This document shows positions 17,515-25,857 of a stretch of 64,000 nt of DNA, piece after piece. A program made the translations under genes and the position numbers. Source of the DNA: Armatimonadota bacterium (GTDB lineage: Bacteria; Sysuimicrobiota; Sysuimicrobiia; Sysuimicrobiales; Sysuimicrobiaceae); assembly GCA_031460175.1 (NCBI GenBank), contig JAVKGW010000006.1, positions 105,737 to 169,736 on the forward strand, read 5' to 3'. Positions within the stretch are counted from its first letter, which is position 1; each line of letters starts with the position of its first letter. The notes below the pieces were generated by a model. The model was not told where the DNA came from, did no database searches, and saw only the letters and a list, made by a program, of their open reading frames with translations.

Positions 17515-18437
17515 GCGAGGATCCCCTCCTTCCGCAGGGCGAAGGAAAGGAGTCGCCGGTACAGCTCCCGGCGCTCCCGGAGGGCGGAGCCGGGACGGAG
17601 GCGGTGCAGGAGTTCCAGGATCACGGCCCTTGGGAGCGCGTTCAACAGCAGGAGGAGCCGGAACAGCAGGACGCCCATCTTGCCGTAGTGCTTGTGGACG
17701 TACTTCTCCTGGACCGGCGGCCCGCCCACGAACCGTGGGTCGAGAGGGCCTGTGCGGCTGCCCCGGCCGTGGTGGACCACCTCCGCCCGGGAGAGGGAGA
17801 GGAACCGCAGGCCCGCGCGGGCGGCCCGGTGACACCAGTCCGTGTCGGCGCCGTAGAAGAAGTCCTCGTCCAGCAGCCCCACCCGCTCGAAGGCCCGCCG
17901 CGGCACCATCACGGCCGCGGAGCACACCCACTCCACCTCCCGGTCGGTCCGGTGGTCCCACCGCCGGTAGTCGTCCACGAGTCCCAGCCGGCCCAGTCCC
18001 AGGGCGTTGATGAGCAGCGCCTTGAGGGGAAAGCGCCAGCAGGATTGCTGCACGGACCCGTCCGGGTTTAGCAGCTTGGGGGCCACGGCGCCGAGGTCCG
18101 CCCGGGCGTCCAGCTTCGCGCACATCTCCCGCAGAGCGCCGGGACGGAGCACCGTGTCCGAGTTGAGCAGCAGGACGTTCCGGCCGCGGCTCCGCCGGAT
18201 GCCGAGGTTGTTGCCCGCCGAGTAGCCCAGGTTCTGCTGAGTTCGGAGGAGCAGGACGTCCGGGAAGTGCTGGGCCACCCACTCGGGGCTCCCGTCCGTG
18301 GAGGCGTTGTCCACCACGATGACTTCCACCTTGAGCCCACTCCGCCGCGCGTCCTCGAGCACGGAGGTCAAGCAACCGTGTAGCAGCTCCCGGGTGTTGT
18401 GGTTCACGACGACCACGGAGACGTCCACGCTAGACAC
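17511..18437 (-). CDS. Glycosyltransferase family 2, rhamnosyltransferase-like
   Basis: A 308-residue GT2 with SVVVVNHNTRELL at the start, VIVVDNASTDGSPEW, LLLNSDTVLRPGAL, and FFYGADTDWCHRA, again the layout of rhamnosyl- and related transferases. The GTG start at 18437 has GGAG eight bases upstream and overlaps the end of the preceding GT4 gene by 8 bases; a second in-frame GTG at 18428 is less well placed. It and the next gene (16504-17514) are adjacent members of the same subfamily and may add successive residues. Confidence 0.88.
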   Translation of the reverse strand: MSSVDVSVVVVNHNTRELLHGCLTSVLEDARRSGLKVEVIVVDNASTDGSPEWVAQHFPDVLLLRTQQNLGYSAGNNLGIRRSRGRNVLLLNSDTVLRPGALREMCAKLDARADLGAVAPKLLNPDGSVQQSCWRFPLKALLINALGLGRLGLVDDYRRWDHRTDREVEWVCSAAVMVPRRAFERVGLLDEDFFYGADTDWCHRAARAGLRFLSLSRAEVVHHGRGSRTGPLDPRFVGGPPVQEKYVHKHYGKMGVLLFRLLLLLNALPRAVILELLHRLRPGSALRERRELYRRLLSFALRKEGILA

Positions 18438-19818
18438 GGCACACGCTCCGGCATTCCTCGTAGATCCGCAGGAGCTCCTCCACGTGCTCCCGGATGGAAA
18501 GCGGCGGCCTCGTGTTCGCGGAAAAGCGCGCCACGAGGTCCGGGCTCTCCGCCACGAGCAGGATCAGCCGGCGCAGGGCCGCCGCATCGCCGGACGGAAA
18601 CAACAGGCCGTTGTGCCCGTGCTCCACCCACTCGGGAAGAGCGCCGAGGGCGGAGGCGATGACCGGGACCCCGGCCGCCTGCGGTTCCAGGGCCGTGAGC
18701 CCCACGGTCTCCTGAAACAGGGTGGGGACCACGGCCACGTCGATTCCCTCCAGGATCCGGGGAAGGTCTTCCCGGCGGTAGGGCCCGTAGAACTCGAGCG
18801 GCCGGCCTCCCGCAAGCCGCCGTAGCTCCTCGCAGGTCCGGGCGCTTGCGGGGCCGAAGAACAGGAACCGGGCCCGGTCGGCCGGGATCTCCCGGGCCAC
18901 CTGCGCGAGGAGGTGGGCGCCCTTGAAGGGAGAGAGGCGGCCGAGATACCCGAACCGGACGGGCGAGGACGCATGCCGCACCCGCCACCGGACGCGGCCG
19001 ACGACCCCGAGACCGAGGGGCAGAACCTGCATCCGGCCCTCCGGGACCCCGTGCCGCCCGTAGACGTCCCGCACGAACCCGGAGACCGCGAGCAGCCGGT
19101 CCGCGCCCAAAAGATCCTCCACAAGCCGACGGGTCCGCTCCCCGTGGGTCCGCACATCCTGCAGGAGGGGAAGGCGCGTCGGACGGCCTGAACCCTCCCG
19201 CGGGCCGTGGGCGCTTGCCCGCAGGTACAGGTTCGCCGCGCGCTCCACGGCCGTGCGCAGGGGGCCTGAGGGAAGCACCGCGAGCAGCCTGCGGTACAGC
19301 CTCCGCCGGCGGCTCTCCGTCCGGGCGCAGAACCGGGCGCAGTTCACCCCCTCGTCCGGCCCTCCGCAGGGCGTCCCGTCGGTCCGTACGAGGGAGATGC
19401 GGGTACACAGGGCCCAGAAGTCGTGGAGGGTGACCACCACGGGGAGGCCGGTCCGTTTTGCCGACCGGAGCAGGGAGCCCGTAAAGCCCATCAGGGAGTG
19501 GACGTGGACCACGTCCGGCCGGACCTCCTCGAAGAAGGTCGTGAGCAGGCGGTCGAGCGCAGAGCACCCGCGATCCTGGAGGGGCCGGTCCACGGAGAGG
19601 GCGGGCGGGGCCGGGGAGTTCACGAGGGATACAAGCCGGATTCCCTGCTCGATCCGGCGCCGTAGCCTCGAGCCCGGGACCCAGCTCCGCTCCGCGCCGT
19701 ACAGGTGGACCACCTCAATCCCCCGGCCCCGGAGCTCTGCGAGGAGGTCCCGGCAGTACGCGGCCACCCCGCTACGGCCGCGGAAGGGATGGTCGTAGGT
19801 CACGAGGAGCACCCTCAT
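18430..19818 (-). CDS. Glycosyltransferase family 4 (GT-B fold), long variant
   Basis: A 462-residue GT4. The start is VLLVTYDHPFRGRSGVAAY. A cysteine-containing insert near residues 150-170 (TPCGGPDEGVNCARFCARTE) lies between the N-terminal strands; this insert is common in large GT4 proteins and may bind metal or a disulphide. The C-terminal half has YLGRLSPFKGAHLL and QETVGLTALEPQAAGVPVI. ATG at 19818 overlaps the PIG-L deacetylase stop (ATGA). The extension to 20376 in the same frame is inside that neighbour and is not coding. Confidence 0.88.
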   Translation of the reverse strand: MRVLLVTYDHPFRGRSGVAAYCRDLLAELRGRGIEVVHLYGAERSWVPGSRLRRRIEQGIRLVSLVNSPAPPALSVDRPLQDRGCSALDRLLTTFFEEVRPDVVHVHSLMGFTGSLLRSAKRTGLPVVVTLHDFWALCTRISLVRTDGTPCGGPDEGVNCARFCARTESRRRRLYRRLLAVLPSGPLRTAVERAANLYLRASAHGPREGSGRPTRLPLLQDVRTHGERTRRLVEDLLGADRLLAVSGFVRDVYGRHGVPEGRMQVLPLGLGVVGRVRWRVRHASSPVRFGYLGRLSPFKGAHLLAQVAREIPADRARFLFFGPASARTCEELRRLAGGRPLEFYGPYRREDLPRILEGIDVAVVPTLFQETVGLTALEPQAAGVPVIASALGALPEWVEHGHNGLLFPSGDAAALRRLILLVAESPDLVARFSANTRPPLSIREHVEELLRIYEECRSVCRV

Positions 19819-20525
19819 GGCGAGACGAAGAACACCTCGTACGGGGTGAGAAACCCCCGCAGGAACCCCTCCCCCCATGCCCCCAGGGCCTCGAACTGCG
19901 CGACCTGGGACCGGTAGGCCCAAAGCGCCTGCCGCTTGACCTCCAGGAACTCCGCCACGCGGACCCGAACCGCCCGGCGGGCGTCTGCGAGGTGCCGCAG
20001 GGCCGCCCACCGGGCCCGTCCCCGGAGCCTCCGCCAGATCCACGGCCCGTACCAGATGGGATACTCGTACAGGCGCGTCCCGGACCGCCGGCAGGCCCGG
20101 CCGATGAGGTAGGCGGCCACGTGATCGGGGTGGTACTCCCGTCCGTACGGGGCGAAGAGGTCCTCGATCCCCAGCTCTTCCACGAGCGTCCGAATCCGGG
20201 CCCGTGCGGTCCCCAGGTGGTCTGAGAGTCCGCCGTCCGGAAACCGCAGGAAGAAGAGGTGGTCTTCGGGGACGCCCAGGGCTGAGGCCGCCTCCCGGGC
20301 CTCCCGTTCCCGCAGGGCCGCGGCCTCCTTCGGGTCGGAGAGCCCGTTGCGGCCGTCCGTCAGGTAGGCGATCCACACGGGGGTTTCGAGGTGCACCTTG
20401 GAGGCGATGAGCCCTCCGCAGCCCAGGACCTCGTCGTCGGGGTGCGGGCTTAAGACCAGGGTCCGCCGCCCGGTCAGGTCCGCGGTGCAGTCCCGGGCAA
20501 GGCTTTCGAGGAGCCGGCGCATCAT
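19815..20525 (-). CDS. PIG-L (LmbE) family N-acetylglucosaminyl deacetylase-like enzyme
   Basis: A 236-residue zinc hydrolase of the LmbE/PIG-L family, which removes the N-acetyl group from GlcNAc-containing conjugates. The metal motif LSPHPDDEVLGCGG (His28, Asp31) and the third ligand region YHPDHV (His132, His135) are both intact. Of two adjacent ATGs, the one at 20525 overlaps the upstream stop as ATGA. With the WalW-like protein this gives the operon two deacetylase-type enzymes, suggesting free amino sugars in the product. Whether it acts on a nucleotide sugar, a lipid-linked sugar or the polymer is not visible. Confidence 0.9.
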   Translation of the reverse strand: MMRRLLESLARDCTADLTGRRTLVLSPHPDDEVLGCGGLIASKVHLETPVWIAYLTDGRNGLSDPKEAAALREREAREAASALGVPEDHLFFLRFPDGGLSDHLGTARARIRTLVEELGIEDLFAPYGREYHPDHVAAYLIGRACRRSGTRLYEYPIWYGPWIWRRLRGRARWAALRHLADARRAVRVRVAEFLEVKRQALWAYRSQVAQFEALGAWGEGFLRGFLTPYEVFFVSP

Positions 20526-21418
20526 GGGGTCCCCCCGTTGCGGAGCCGTCCGATCACGTAGCCCGCAGCCTTCCACGTCGCCAGCTCGTGCCGGAACGCA
20601 CGGCTTCCCTCTCCCGTGGCGTACAGGAGGGCGGACTTCGCGGCGTCCTTGGCCGCCTGCAGGACCACCCCTCGCCTGGCCGAGAAAGCCGCCTCCGTGC
20701 GGCCCTGCCAGTACGCCCGGCGCCGGAAGAAACTCCTGGTGAGCCGCTCCGGTGTAATCAGGTGTGCCACGGAGGCCTCGCCGCAGTAGTACACGGCCCC
20801 TCCGGCCCGCTGGATGCGCCAGCACAGCTCGATGTCCTCCCCGCTCAGCAGCTGCTTTCCGAACCGCCCGAGCTGGCCGCGGAACCCGCCTACCTGATCC
20901 AAGGCCTCCCGCCGGACGGCGAGGTTCGCGCTGATGAGGCCCCTCGGGAATTCGATGCGTACGAGCTCCTCCCCGAGATCCTGCTCGCTGAGGTAACTGG
21001 TCACGAGCCCGTCGAGGGGCACCAGCCATCCCGGGAGTCGGTCCGGGAGCCTCAAGGTCACCTTCCCCCCGATGGCCCAGGCGTCGGGGACCCGCGCGTA
21101 GGCACTGGCCAGAGCCCCCAGCCAGGTGGGTTCCGCGGTCACGTCGTCGTCCAGGAATGCGAGGATCTCGCCCCGGGCCGCGGCGATGCCGGCGTTCCGG
21201 GCCGCGCTGGAGCCCTGGACCGGCTCGAACACGTACCGCACCTCTACCGCGGCCGCCCGGGCGATCCTTTCCACCACCTCCCGGGTGTGGTCGGTGGAGT
21301 TGTTGTCCACCACGATCACCTCGTCGGGGGCGCTTGTCCGCTGGGCCAGGACGCTCCGCAGGGTGAGGCCGAGGAGCTCGGCCCGGTTGTACGTGGGGAT
21401 CACCACGGAGAACCTCAC
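20522..21418 (-). CDS. Glycosyltransferase family 2
   Basis: A 298-residue GT-A enzyme: FSVVIPTYNRAELL, then EVIVVDNNSTDHT, then ILAFLDDDVTAEPTWL as the DxD region, and LLSGEDIELCWR as the ED motif. A short C-terminal helical tail follows. GTG at 21418 overlaps the nucleotidyltransferase stop (GTGA); longer in-frame sequence to 21760 belongs to that gene's other frame. It is one of six GT2-type genes in the minus-strand operon. Confidence 0.9.
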   Translation of the reverse strand: MRFSVVIPTYNRAELLGLTLRSVLAQRTSAPDEVIVVDNNSTDHTREVVERIARAAAVEVRYVFEPVQGSSAARNAGIAAARGEILAFLDDDVTAEPTWLGALASAYARVPDAWAIGGKVTLRLPDRLPGWLVPLDGLVTSYLSEQDLGEELVRIEFPRGLISANLAVRREALDQVGGFRGQLGRFGKQLLSGEDIELCWRIQRAGGAVYYCGEASVAHLITPERLTRSFFRRRAYWQGRTEAAFSARRGVVLQAAKDAAKSALLYATGEGSRAFRHELATWKAAGYVIGRLRNGGTP

Positions 21419-22548
21419 GGGCCTCCCCCCGAGAGCCCGCGCAGCACCAGGCCCCGAAGCCACCGCCGCCTGCGGGAGGGACGGATCTCCTCGGGGGAGC
21501 GAAACCCCAGGCCCAGGGGCACCATGGGCACAAGCCCGCCCCGGCGGACGATGCCGTAGATCTCCTCCACCACCGCGATCCGCTCCCGCAGGACCGCCGC
21601 GTAGGCGGGGCTCAGGAGGAGCCGGGCGAACCCGGTTCCGAACAGCAGCCGGTGGGCGCGGCCGAGGGGGCCGCCCGACAGGGCGTAGGTGGAGAACTGG
21701 CCCAGGTAGAAGGTGGGATACACCTCCACCCGGGGATCCACCCCCACGTGCCGCCACCACCGGCCCGCAGGACGCCTGGAGGCGTCCCCGGCCTGTAGCG
21801 GGAATTCAAAGACGTAGTACCGGCCGTCCGCCCACGGCACGCACTCCCGCACGGGCTCGGGAGCCACGACCCCGCTTTGTGCCAGGTGCTCCGCCAGCGC
21901 CCGGTCTGCCTCCCGGAGCCCCCGCACCACCGTCGCCGCCGCCTCCCTCGCGCCCTGAAAATCTGCCGCTCCCTCGCACACCCGGTCCCGCAGCCTTTGC
22001 ACCGCTTCCTCGCCCTCCTCATGCACGGGCCGTCCGAGCAGCCCGGAGGCCAGGCGCAGGGAGCGGACGCAGGAGGTGAGGAGCAGGATGAGGCCACGCA
22101 GCCCCACGTTCTCCCCTTCCCAGGATCGCAGCACGGACCGGACACAGAAGCTGAAGTCCACGTACTCCGCAAGCGCAAGCCACGGCCCGACTTCGGGCGG
22201 AGGCGGAGGGACCTCGAGGGGATCTCCCCAAAGCTGTCCCAGGCCGTCGAGGGTGTGCACCCACCGTACTCGATCCACCACGCCCTCCGGCACCACCACG
22301 GGCGGGTGAGCGAAGAGGTACTGGGCGAGCGCCCCTCCCCGGGTGGCCGCGAGGATGCCCTGCAGGGTCCACGCGTCCGCACCGTCCGAGACCACCACCA
22401 GGACATCCAGGTCCGAAATCCCGGGATGACGGAGGCTGCCGAACCGGAACACCGCCCGCACGTGGGGAAGCCGGGACACGTACCCCACGAACCGGTCCAA
22501 CACCCGGCCGTACTCCGCGAGGGTGAGGGGCTGGACGTCCCGGTACAT
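21415..22548 (-). CDS. Nucleotidyltransferase-like (DNA polymerase beta fold) protein
   Basis: A 377-residue protein of uncertain role. Near the N-terminus FRFGSLRHPGISDLDVLVVV contains the GS...DxD signature (Gly37-Ser38, Asp46, Asp48) of the MNT/pol-beta-like nucleotidyltransferase fold. The rest, about 300 residues, is mostly helical by appearance and I do not recognise it. The ATG at 22548 lies five bases after the stop of the exporter-ATPase gene, which ends in the same kind of domain. Enzymes with this fold transfer a nucleotide to drugs, proteins, RNA or small molecules. In this operon the acceptor might be a sugar, lipid carrier or glycan end, but that is inference. Confidence 0.7.
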   Translation of the reverse strand: MYRDVQPLTLAEYGRVLDRFVGYVSRLPHVRAVFRFGSLRHPGISDLDVLVVVSDGADAWTLQGILAATRGGALAQYLFAHPPVVVPEGVVDRVRWVHTLDGLGQLWGDPLEVPPPPPEVGPWLALAEYVDFSFCVRSVLRSWEGENVGLRGLILLLTSCVRSLRLASGLLGRPVHEEGEEAVQRLRDRVCEGAADFQGAREAAATVVRGLREADRALAEHLAQSGVVAPEPVRECVPWADGRYYVFEFPLQAGDASRRPAGRWWRHVGVDPRVEVYPTFYLGQFSTYALSGGPLGRAHRLLFGTGFARLLLSPAYAAVLRERIAVVEEIYGIVRRGGLVPMVPLGLGFRSPEEIRPSRRRRWLRGLVLRGLSGGGP

Positions 22549-22553
22549 CCGGC

Positions 22554-25004
22554 CTATCCCTCCGGGCTCTCCAGGAGTTGGAGGACTCTGCAGGCGAACC
22601 GTCGCGCCTCCGCGTAGAAGTCCGTGCGCCAGAGAAACCGGACCAGCTCGGACGAAGGGGGCGGTGCGTACCGGGCGGCGAGTCGCCGGTACAGGGCCGG
22701 GTTCCGCAGGCGACGGAGGCTCACCGCACGCAGGAGCGCCTCCCGAGGTCCCGGCCGATAGGGCCACCGCTCCCGCAGCTCCGTGGCGACCTCCACCGCG
22801 CGCCACGTTCCGTCGAAGCGGGACCGCGCCCGCTCGAACGCGAACTTCTTGTAGCAGGGTTCTCCCGCCGCCCCGAGGTACAGGGCCGGCAGCAGCATCA
22901 CCCGGGCCAGGAGGTCCTTGAGCGCCCACACGTTGCGGGGCGGGCGGTCGCGCCGCACGAGGCCCTCGGCCATCCGCTCGGCCTGCCGCCGGTAGGCCCG
23001 CGCATCGCCCCGGACCCGGATCCGTAACACCTGAGGACCGACCACCGCGGTGGCGTACGGCAGAGCTTCAGGCGGGAGGTGCGCGGGCGGGTAGCGTCGG
23101 AGGTCGAGCTCCGTAAGCACGAAGTGCCCGTGGTGCTGCAGGGCGTCGTGCTCGTACAAGAACCGCGCGGCCTCCACGCACCCCCGTGCGCAGGCCATGA
23201 GCCGCTCCGCGTCCAGGACCGTCTCCCGCCGCACCACGAGAAGATCGTCCAGGTCCGAGTACGGGGTGTAGTCCAGGGTGGAGAGGCTCCCGTGGAGGTA
23301 GAACCCGAGGAGGTGCGGTGCGAGCGCTTCCCGCACGTACTCCCCCAGGTGCACCACCGCCCCGAGCCCCTGCTCCCGGTATGTCCCGGGGTCGAATCCC
23401 CGCAGCACCCGCACCTCCCGATCCGCGCCATCCTCCAGGTGCCGGTCGAGCTCTCCGTAGAGGGCCGAGAGGAGCCGTGCCGCCCCCTCGAAGGACAAAA
23501 ACCGACAAGACGCTCCTTCCTCCGCGAGCTCCCGAATCCGGCCGGGGAGATCGCCTGCAAGCTCCCGCAGAGCCACCACCGCGGACTTGAGCACGTCCCA
23601 GGGCACGCGGCTCCCGCGCAGGTCGAGGGGCAAGAGCAGTTCCCGGCGGTGACTTCCGGGCACCACGAACTCGCCGTTGAGGTAGGTGTGCAGTGCGCCC
23701 AGGAGCGCGTCCTGGAACCGGTCGAGGGCCGCGGTGTCCTTTGCCTCAGGAGCTCCAATCCCTGCCGGAGGTTCGGTCTCGGAGGCTGCCTGCCAGGACC
23801 ACCGGTGCGGGAGGACGAACCGGCCGGCGAAGAGCGGCCGGTTCGTATCCACCACGAACCGGCGGATGCCCCAACGCCAATCGTACGGGGCGGTGAGGGT
23901 CTCGTCCCACAGGCCCACGTTCACTTCGTACAGGCCCGGCCCGAGGCCCAGTTGCGGCACGAGGAGATCCACCCACCCGCGCCCCTCCACGGCGGAGATC
24001 CGGAGATCCTCGTTCCGGGTGTCCATGCCCGTGTACACGGTCCAGTCGCTGCTGTTGAAACTCACGGACACCTGGGGCCGCTCCACCCGCTCGCGCGCCA
24101 GGTACTCCACCCGCACCACCAGGTCCTCGCCCATCCGGAAGGTGGGCCGCTCCCGGCCGGACCGGTCCAGCAACCGCACCGCGAGGATTCGAAGCCGGTC
24201 GTCTCCCTGCCGGGCCGGTACTCGGGGCCGCAGGGCCGCCTCCGGTGCCGAGGCGCCCGTCTCGTCCAGGTACCGGTAGTACTCCGCGATGACCTGCGGG
24301 GTAGGTCCCCGGGCCGCGATACGGCCGTCGAGCAGGAGGATGGTCTCCGGGCAGATGCGCTGGACGTTCGCGAGCTGGTGGCTCACGAGGAGGATGGTGA
24401 CCCCTTGGTCCCGCATCTCCCGGATGCGGCGGAGGCACTTGCTCTGGAACGCGGCGTCCCCCACGGCCAGCACCTCGTCCACCAGGAGCACGTCCACGTC
24501 CATGTGGGCCGCCACCGCGAATCCCAGCCGCACCTGCATCCCGGAGGAGTAGTGCTTCACGGGGGTGTCCACGAAGGGCCCGATCTCCGCGAACTCCACG
24601 ATCTGGTCGAACTTGCGCCGGATCTCCCGGCCCCGGAGGCCCAGGATGGCCCCGGAGACGTAGATGTTCTCCCGACCCGTGAGCTCCGGGTGGATGCCCG
24701 CACCCACCTCGATGAGCGCCCCCACCCGGCCCCGGAGGCGGATCGTCCCCTCCGTGGGGTGGGTGATGCGGGCGATGAGCTTGAGGGTGGTGCTCTTGCC
24801 GCTGCCGTTCGGCCCGATGATGCCCAGGGCCTGTCCGGGCTTTACCTCGAAGCTCACCTCCCGCAGCGCCCAGAACGCCTCCCGCCGGTGGGCCCAGGAC
24901 CAGGGCACGAGCAGAGTCAGGAGGTCGTCCCGGAGCGACCGGTACCGGGCCGATCCCTTCCGGTAGCTCTTGGAGACGCGGTCGAGGACGACGGCGTAGC
25001 TCAA
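22554..25004 (-). CDS. wzt: Wzt-type polysaccharide exporter ATPase fused to a C-terminal nucleotidyltransferase-like domain
   Basis: An 816-residue protein about twice the usual Wzt length. Residues 1-245 are an ABC ATPase: Walker A GPNGSGKST at 64-72, signature YSSGMQ at 152-157, Walker B LLVDE near 173-177, H-loop SHQ at 208-210. Residues about 265-405 resemble the Wzt C-terminal beta-sandwich that binds the glycan end. After a helical linker, residues about 555-816 hold a nucleotidyltransferase-like domain with HGSLSTLDYTPYSDLDDLLV (Gly572-Ser573, Asp584, Asp586). Translation starts at TTG 25004 behind AGGAGG, which overlaps the stop of the permease gene. The frame is continuous with no internal stop. 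The fusion is discussed in the findings. Confidence 0.9.
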   Translation of the reverse strand: MSYAVVLDRVSKSYRKGSARYRSLRDDLLTLLVPWSWAHRREAFWALREVSFEVKPGQALGIIGPNGSGKSTTLKLIARITHPTEGTIRLRGRVGALIEVGAGIHPELTGRENIYVSGAILGLRGREIRRKFDQIVEFAEIGPFVDTPVKHYSSGMQVRLGFAVAAHMDVDVLLVDEVLAVGDAAFQSKCLRRIREMRDQGVTILLVSHQLANVQRICPETILLLDGRIAARGPTPQVIAEYYRYLDETGASAPEAALRPRVPARQGDDRLRILAVRLLDRSGRERPTFRMGEDLVVRVEYLARERVERPQVSVSFNSSDWTVYTGMDTRNEDLRISAVEGRGWVDLLVPQLGLGPGLYEVNVGLWDETLTAPYDWRWGIRRFVVDTNRPLFAGRFVLPHRWSWQAASETEPPAGIGAPEAKDTAALDRFQDALLGALHTYLNGEFVVPGSHRRELLLPLDLRGSRVPWDVLKSAVVALRELAGDLPGRIRELAEEGASCRFLSFEGAARLLSALYGELDRHLEDGADREVRVLRGFDPGTYREQGLGAVVHLGEYVREALAPHLLGFYLHGSLSTLDYTPYSDLDDLLVVRRETVLDAERLMACARGCVEAARFLYEHDALQHHGHFVLTELDLRRYPPAHLPPEALPYATAVVGPQVLRIRVRGDARAYRRQAERMAEGLVRRDRPPRNVWALKDLLARVMLLPALYLGAAGEPCYKKFAFERARSRFDGTWRAVEVATELRERWPYRPGPREALLRAVSLRRLRNPALYRRLAARYAPPPSSELVRFLWRTDFYAEARRFACRVLQLLESPEG

Positions 25005-25014
25005 AAGCGACCTC

Positions 25015-25857
25015 CTAGATCACGTCCGCGAAGTTCCGCTCCACGTAGCAGAAGTACCGGTAGCCCACGAAGAGCACGAGGAGGGCGGTGGCGGAAGCGG
25101 CTCCCACCAACAGGGCGTCCGGAGCCGAGGCCCGCAGCACCGCGGCCCGCCACCCCTCCACCACCGCCGCCATGGGGTTGAGGAGCGCGTACCAGAGGCG
25201 GTAGCCCGCCGGGACCATGCTCATGGACCACACCACCGGGGTGGCGTAGAGCCACACCTGCAGCGCGATGGGAAGCACGTACCGGACGTCCCGGTAGTAC
25301 GCGTTGAAGGCGCCCAACAGCAGCGAGACCCCGATCATGAAAGCCACCTGGAGCAGGAGCAGGGGAGCGACGTACACCAGGTGCCAGCCTACGGAGACCT
25401 TGTAGTAGGCCAGCAGTAGTCCGAAGACCCCCGCGGAGACGAGGAAGTCCACCCCGCTCGTGAGCATGCTCGACAGCGGCAGCACCGCCCGGGGGAAGTA
25501 CACCTTCTTGATGAGGGCGCCCCCGCCGGCCACGCTGGTGATGGCCGATGAGGTGGCCGAGGAGAAGAAGTTCCAGGGCAGCAGCGCCGCATAGGAGAAC
25601 ACGGGATACGGAACGCCCTCACTTGGGAGCCGGGCGAACCGGCCGAACACCACCGTGAAGATGAACATCATGGTGAGGGGCTGGATCGCGGCCCACGCGA
25701 CACCGAGGAGCGACTGCTTGTACCGCACCCGGACCTCCCGCATCCCCAATGCCCACAGCAGCTCCCGGTGCGCGAAGACCTCCCGTAGACCTACAAGCAA
25801 CCCCGGAGGCGGATCCTCGGCCCGGATCACCACTTCAGGGAGGGATGTGCGGATCAT
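25015..25857 (-). CDS. wzm: Wzm-type polysaccharide ABC exporter permease
   Basis: A 280-residue ABC-2 permease with six hydrophobic segments. The family hallmarks are ALGMREVRVRYKQSLLGVAW before the first helix, the mid-protein loop GGGALIKKVYFPR, and the FNAYYRDVRYVLP segment. With the ATPase encoded 10 bases downstream it forms an exporter that moves an undecaprenyl-linked polysaccharide across the inner membrane. ATG at 25857 makes an ATGA overlap with the upstream glycosyltransferase. The TAG stop is embedded in the ribosome binding site of the ATPase gene, favouring coupled synthesis. Confidence 0.94.
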   Translation of the reverse strand: MIRTSLPEVVIRAEDPPPGLLVGLREVFAHRELLWALGMREVRVRYKQSLLGVAWAAIQPLTMMFIFTVVFGRFARLPSEGVPYPVFSYAALLPWNFFSSATSSAITSVAGGGALIKKVYFPRAVLPLSSMLTSGVDFLVSAGVFGLLLAYYKVSVGWHLVYVAPLLLLQVAFMIGVSLLLGAFNAYYRDVRYVLPIALQVWLYATPVVWSMSMVPAGYRLWYALLNPMAAVVEGWRAAVLRASAPDALLVGAASATALLVLFVGYRYFCYVERNFADVI

